Source: Ziziphus jujuba
Taxonomy: Eukaryota > Streptophyta > Magnoliopsida > Rosales > Rhamnaceae
Assembly: GCF_031755915.1 (NCBI RefSeq)
Contig: NC_083379.1
Span: 17,159,501 to 17,223,500, forward strand
Reading direction: 5' to 3'
DNA length: 64,000 nt
A model generated the notes under the pieces. It ran no database searches. It saw nothing but the letters and a program-made list of their open reading frames with translations, and had not been told where the DNA came from. A program made the translations under genes and the position numbers. Below, piece after piece: positions 59,685-64,000 of this stretch (positions within the stretch are counted from its first letter, which is position 1; the number at the start of each line of letters is the position of its first letter).

Positions 59685-60261
59685 CAACAACAATAATAAT
59701 AATAATAATAACAATGATAATAATAGTTTTAGTACAACTTGCCCAAAGGCTACCATTTCTGTCTGAAGGCTACCACTTGTCCAATGGCTATCGTTCTTAC
59801 CCATAGGCTTTGACACTTATCCAAAGGCTACCATATGATAATAACGATAATGATGATGATAATAATAACAATAATAAAAAATGATAATAACAATAAAAAT
59901 AATAATGATAGAAATAATAATACTAATAATGATAATAATAATAATGATAGCAATAATGAGTAAATAAATAAATAATAAAAACAATAATAGTAACAATACT
60001 AAGAACAATAAAAATAATAATTACACTAATTAATAATAACGGCTACAATAATAATTAACAAAAATATCAATGATAAATAAAAATATTAAAAATAGTGACA
60101 ATAAATAATAATAATAATAATATTAATGAAAATAAAAATAAAAATAATCATAATAAATAATAAAAACAAATAAAATAATAATAATAATAACAATAACGAT
60201 ATTAACAATAATAATAATGATAATAATAATAATAATAAATAAATAAATAAATAACAATAAC

Positions 60262-60300
<39 letters not shown>
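59685..60300. repeat. AAT/ATT microsatellite field
   Basis: About 600 bp of degenerate AAT trinucleotide repeats mixed with ACAATA, AAATA and GATAAT words. The purest part is at 60255-60298. Open frames here encode only poly-Ile/Leu/Asn strings. Confidence 0.9.
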
Positions 60301-60359
60301 GGCAATAAAGATAATATTAGAAAATCAAATCATGAATAGATAAGATAATATATAGTAAA

Positions 60360-62012
60360 ATAAAATTTTAAAATTCATAAATATACTATGAAATATGCAC
60401 ACTCGTATCGAAGGTACATACGATATCATATAATATGTTACGTGATCCATGGTATCAATTATCGTCGGTACCCTACTACTAATACAATTCGGGGTGGTTG
60501 CCTATAATGGCCATCCAATTCCCTGGACTCGTAGGCAACATAGTTACGAGGCAAGCTATTCATGGACCGAGTCAAATCGCTACCTTCGTACGGTGTGGAA
60601 CATACAAATATAACATAGTACATCTATATATATACTTATATATGAAAAAGATACTTAATGTACCATATGATATACCAGTGGTGCCAGACAGTACTTGGCA
60701 TCGCGCATACTATCTGATGAGGTGGTTAAAGAGAGAACCTACAAATGGTCACCTTGGCATCCCAACGTAACAACCATCATTTTGGACATGAAAGGGGTCG
60801 GCTGATGCTCATTGTATAATACTTGCTGACCCTCAGGTCCATGACACCTGCAGGAAGACCCTATATACTTGCCTGCTAACAATAGATACAGTATAGAATG
60901 CTGGCATTGTATGGTGCATCTAAAACTATAACAACCTGACGCACCATACTATATACCAGTGGTGTCAAGAGGTACCCAGTGTGCCAAGTACCACTCTTGG
61001 GAGGTTAAAGAGAGAACTTGTAAACGGTCGCCTTGGCATTCCAACGGTGCTGATGCTATCAACAGTCATCTTGGCTATGGAAGGTGGTAGCTAATGCTCA
61101 CTATGCATTATACCTGCCTACCCTTAAGTCCATGGCATCTCACAGGACAACCATACGAACTTGCACGCTAATTAACAATATAATACAGAACACTAGTACT
61201 GTATGGTACATCTAAAAATTATAAAAATTTTATAATATTATAAGTATCAAAATTCAATAAAATACCATCAAGTTTGTACATTTTTATTGAATCCATAATA
61301 TTGCATATTTCCTTTTAAACTATTGCGGATTTTACAAAATTAATCATTACCAAAATAATGACCGATTTCACAAATATATAAATACACAAATATATTTTAT
61401 ACACTAATAATTATTATTTTTCTTAAAGCCTTAAAGTTTATGTATGCAAAATTTACATTTGATCATATCCAATTTACATACAACTAAATTTCACACAATC
61501 TATTTTATTATGCAAAATAGTTATAATAGTAAAATTTAACAATAATTACAACAATAAATAATCACATAAATAATTTCTTCAAAATCACATAATGAACTTT
61601 ACATAATAAATATATTTAAGTCACATAAAAGTAACACATTAAAATCAAATAACAATTTTCTTAATTTTTAAAACATACATAATATTTTCCAAAATGTTAA
61701 ATAACATAAAATATACAGCCACACACACATAAACATATGTACAACTTTTTAGCAAGTATGTACACATTCATATATATATATATATATACATATATACATT
61801 CACACATATATTCACATGTATATTTTCATACATTTAAATATATACACAAAAACATTTAACAAGCATATTTTAATGAGTATAAATGTTCACATAAATATAT
61901 TTTCATGTATCTATTCAGAAGCACTCCACAAAAATACATTTAAAAGATTATATACATGTATACATTCATACACTGTCAATATATATATATATATATATAT
62001 TCATTTTCACAA

Positions 62013-62045
<33 letters not shown>

Positions 62046-63125
62046 CAAAATATATCTAATTCCAAACCTATAAGCATGTGTACATTTAAACACATATACA
62101 TGTTCAATTTTTCAATTTTTCACATTTAATTTAATAATTTATTCAAAAACAACAACTTTTCAAATACACATCCATAATTCAGTAACAAGGTATCAATAGA
62201 AAGCTAAAGAAATGGGAAATACAATTCTAACCTTTGATTAGCTTGAAACTGTCGACGGTGGCCCAAATCCTGTCGGAAGTCGTTGCCAACTTGCCCCCTT
62301 TGTACACCATAAACAAGCTTGAATTGGAGCAAACGAAGGCCACCGTCAGCTTCCAAGCTTATTTTCCAGTGTATCGGTGGCTTCCCCGACGATCGGAGCA
62401 CACCTTGGTGAAATTGATGTGATGGGTTGTCGGATGGTAGGCATGCAACATTGGCACGCTGGAGCATGGCGAATTGGCTGGAGAAAGGAAATGGCTGCCG
62501 CCAACTTCCATTGCCCTATCTAGGCATGTTGCGAGAGGCTGGCCATCAAATTTGGTGGTCAAGCTCGCGGCGACTAGGCTACCTAGATGGCTGGCACATG
62601 TAACTCAAGGGTGGCAAAAAATTAATCAATTTTCGCCAACTCATGAGGGGAAAGGGGGAGAGAGAGAAAGAGAGACAGTTTGGGGGGGGGGGGGGGTGAG
62701 GAGAGAGAAGGGAAAGGAAAGAAGAAAAAAGAGGGGGAGTCCACGTGGCACTCATGGATTGGTGACACATGGCATCTCTTGGATATTTTTCAAAATTCCT
62801 CCACATGTTCATAATACTGCCTGGAAATGTTGGTCCCGACTTTAAAGATCCATATCTTTTCAAATATAAGTCCAAATTCAGCATGCCACTAGTCTACGAA
62901 TTCATAGTAATGAGCACTATCACATAGTACATGAGTCAATGTCAAAATCCATATAAAGAAAAAGTCAACTCCAGAGCTCATCGATTAGATTGAATCGCAT
63001 CTTGTTTTGACCATAACTTTTTACTCTTAGCTTTGATTTTAGCATGCTTGATCAATCTCGGTCAATCTAGGTCAAACTTGATCAAAAATTTGAATTCGGG
63101 CATTTTCTCGGGTTGGGATGTTACA
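60360..63125 (-). repeat. Family C long repeat, copy 3 (inverted)
   Basis: Read on the minus strand it starts at 63125 with TGTAACATCCCAACCCGAG and follows copy 1: GATCAAGTTTGACC, GACTAGTGGCATGC, CATGTGTCACCAATCC, poly-G/C tract, the gene-like GC-rich block 62210-62640, the CA/TA microsatellites at 61980-62045, and GTGAGCAT/GAGCATCAGC units around 60700-61120. The five bases after the start are ACCTG; no TSD partner was found. The lower boundary is approximate. Confidence 0.7.
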
Positions 63126-63892
63126 ACCTGTAATCAAAATCTACCTTAGTACTCGGGCAACTATTTCAGCCTTTGGACAAGTGTATTAACGTATATGCAT
63201 GTTATTCAAAACCTTTGAAGAACTGTATATATATTCATAATTATGTATATAAAAAATATAGATATTGGTTTTATATAAAGGTGATGTTATTGGAATTATT
63301 GTTGTGGCCTCTATTATTCAATTTAAAGTATTATTTTGACATGTTTATTTTAATTATTTTAATAAAAATATCTTACAATTTAATGTTTCTTAATGGCATA
63401 AACTCGTATTTTTATATTTCTTGGATTTTGAGATGGGGGTTATATGGTTTAAAGTCAGGGACCAAGGTTGTTTTCATTTTGTTGTTGTTGTTGTTGTTGT
63501 TATTATTATTATTATTATTATTATGAAGAATCTTGTTATGGTTGCACTCCCCATTGCTAGATATATTGTGGATTTGGGATGATCTGTATTATTATTACTA
63601 TCTTTTTATTTGTATTTATATGCTGGTATATTTATGAAGTATTGTAAAATTTATGGAACTATAGTAAGTGGGAAGTGTGAGCGGCTATGAGTTTACTAAA
63701 CTGTGTTTCCATGTTGAGTCAAAACTTGAGGAAGAGTAAGGGTCATCTTAAGGTTTTGGTGGGAACTCCAAAAGGGGCCTTGACACATAAAAGAATATTT
63801 ATAATTTATTATTTTTATTTTTATGTTATTGTTATCAAAGTCATGCAAATTTGTGAAAATTTATAGTAAGAGGTAATAAGGCAGATATATAC
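63126..63892. other. AT-rich intergenic DNA
   Basis: It holds a GTT/ATT microsatellite at 63480-63523. No gene or repeat boundary was recognised elsewhere; 63650-63790 is less AT-rich but without an ORF of note. Confidence 0.55.
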
Positions 63893-64000
63893 TGATACAA
63901 ACCTAGAACGACTAGCGCCTAAACCCGTATTATATTAGTCCGAATCTAATTATGTTTAAGTTCTAATGGTCACCTTGACCCCTAACCAACCTGTGATTAG
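63893..64000 (-). repeat. CRM-like LTR, truncated by the window end
   Basis: It begins TGATACAAACCTAG, the complement of the usual LTR end, and follows the CRM-like LTRs for all 108 visible bases (GCGCCTAAACCCGTATTATA). It is the 3' end of a minus-strand LTR; whether solo or part of an element cannot be seen. Confidence 0.85.

Noticed and set aside
59582..60305. Ile/Leu-rich small membrane proteins on both strands
   Set aside because: They are pure translations of the AAT/ATT microsatellite.

Overview
The window is plant nuclear DNA, and a eudicot is likely. The evidence is GT-AG introns, a cysteine-rich receptor-like kinase (CRK) gene with 7 exons, a plant-type RPA32 (RPA2) fragment, and a dense load of plant LTR retrotransposons (CRM-like chromovirus, Tat/Ogre-type Ty3, Copia, Cassandra TRIM) together with a hAT transposon. 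No organelle, bacterial, tRNA or CRISPR features were seen. Only one gene looks intact, the CRK on the minus strand at 8192-11333. Everything else is transposon, transposon relic or gene relic.

Layout. 1-2811: 3' half of a CRM-like Ty3 element with its 3' LTR. 3599-about 6300: first copy of a long AT/microsatellite-rich repeat (family C) that starts TGTAACATCCC. 6321-6541: a small MITE. 8192-11333: CRK gene. 13824-15051: kinase-only CRK pseudogene on the other strand. 17410-46993: one Tat-type Ty3 retrotransposon on the minus strand, cut apart by later insertions. These are a complete non-autonomous CRM-like element (18238-24147, TSD CCTTT), a second, near-complete CRM-like element (32639-41704) that carries a solo LTR of its own (37627-38682, TSD ATTCA), and another solo LTR (42702-43826, TSD CTTCT). 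Removing the insertions leaves about 13.5 kb: LTR, gag, protease remnant, RT, RNase H/integrase, an antisense plant-mobile-domain ORF that still has introns, PPT, LTR. 47805-48370: a second kinase pseudogene related to the first, on the far side of the nest.

51242-about 52910: a Copia relic interrupted by a full Cassandra TRIM (51967-52671), whose two LTRs carry 5S-rRNA-like sequence. 52911-about 55990: family C copy 2. 56238-59562: a hAT element (8-bp TSD ACAAATAC) holding a BED zinc-finger exon and a captured three-exon fragment of RPA2. 59685-60300: an AAT/ATT microsatellite field. About 60360-63125: family C copy 3, inverted. 63893-64000: start of another CRM-like LTR that runs off the window.

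How it fits together. A small CRK cluster (one gene, two relics) was invaded first by the Tat element, then by CRM-like elements that inserted repeatedly into it and into each other. The CRM-like pol reading frame runs into the LTR, a feature known from plant centromeric retrotransposons, so a pericentromeric location is possible, though this is inferred. Many in-frame stops are explained by C-to-T or G-to-A changes (CAA to TAA, TGG to TAG), as expected of methylated silent repeats. The most noteworthy items are the hAT element with captured RPA2 exons, the intron-containing antisense ORF in the Tat element, the scrambled or shared pol deletions in the CRM-like family, and the Cassandra 5S element.
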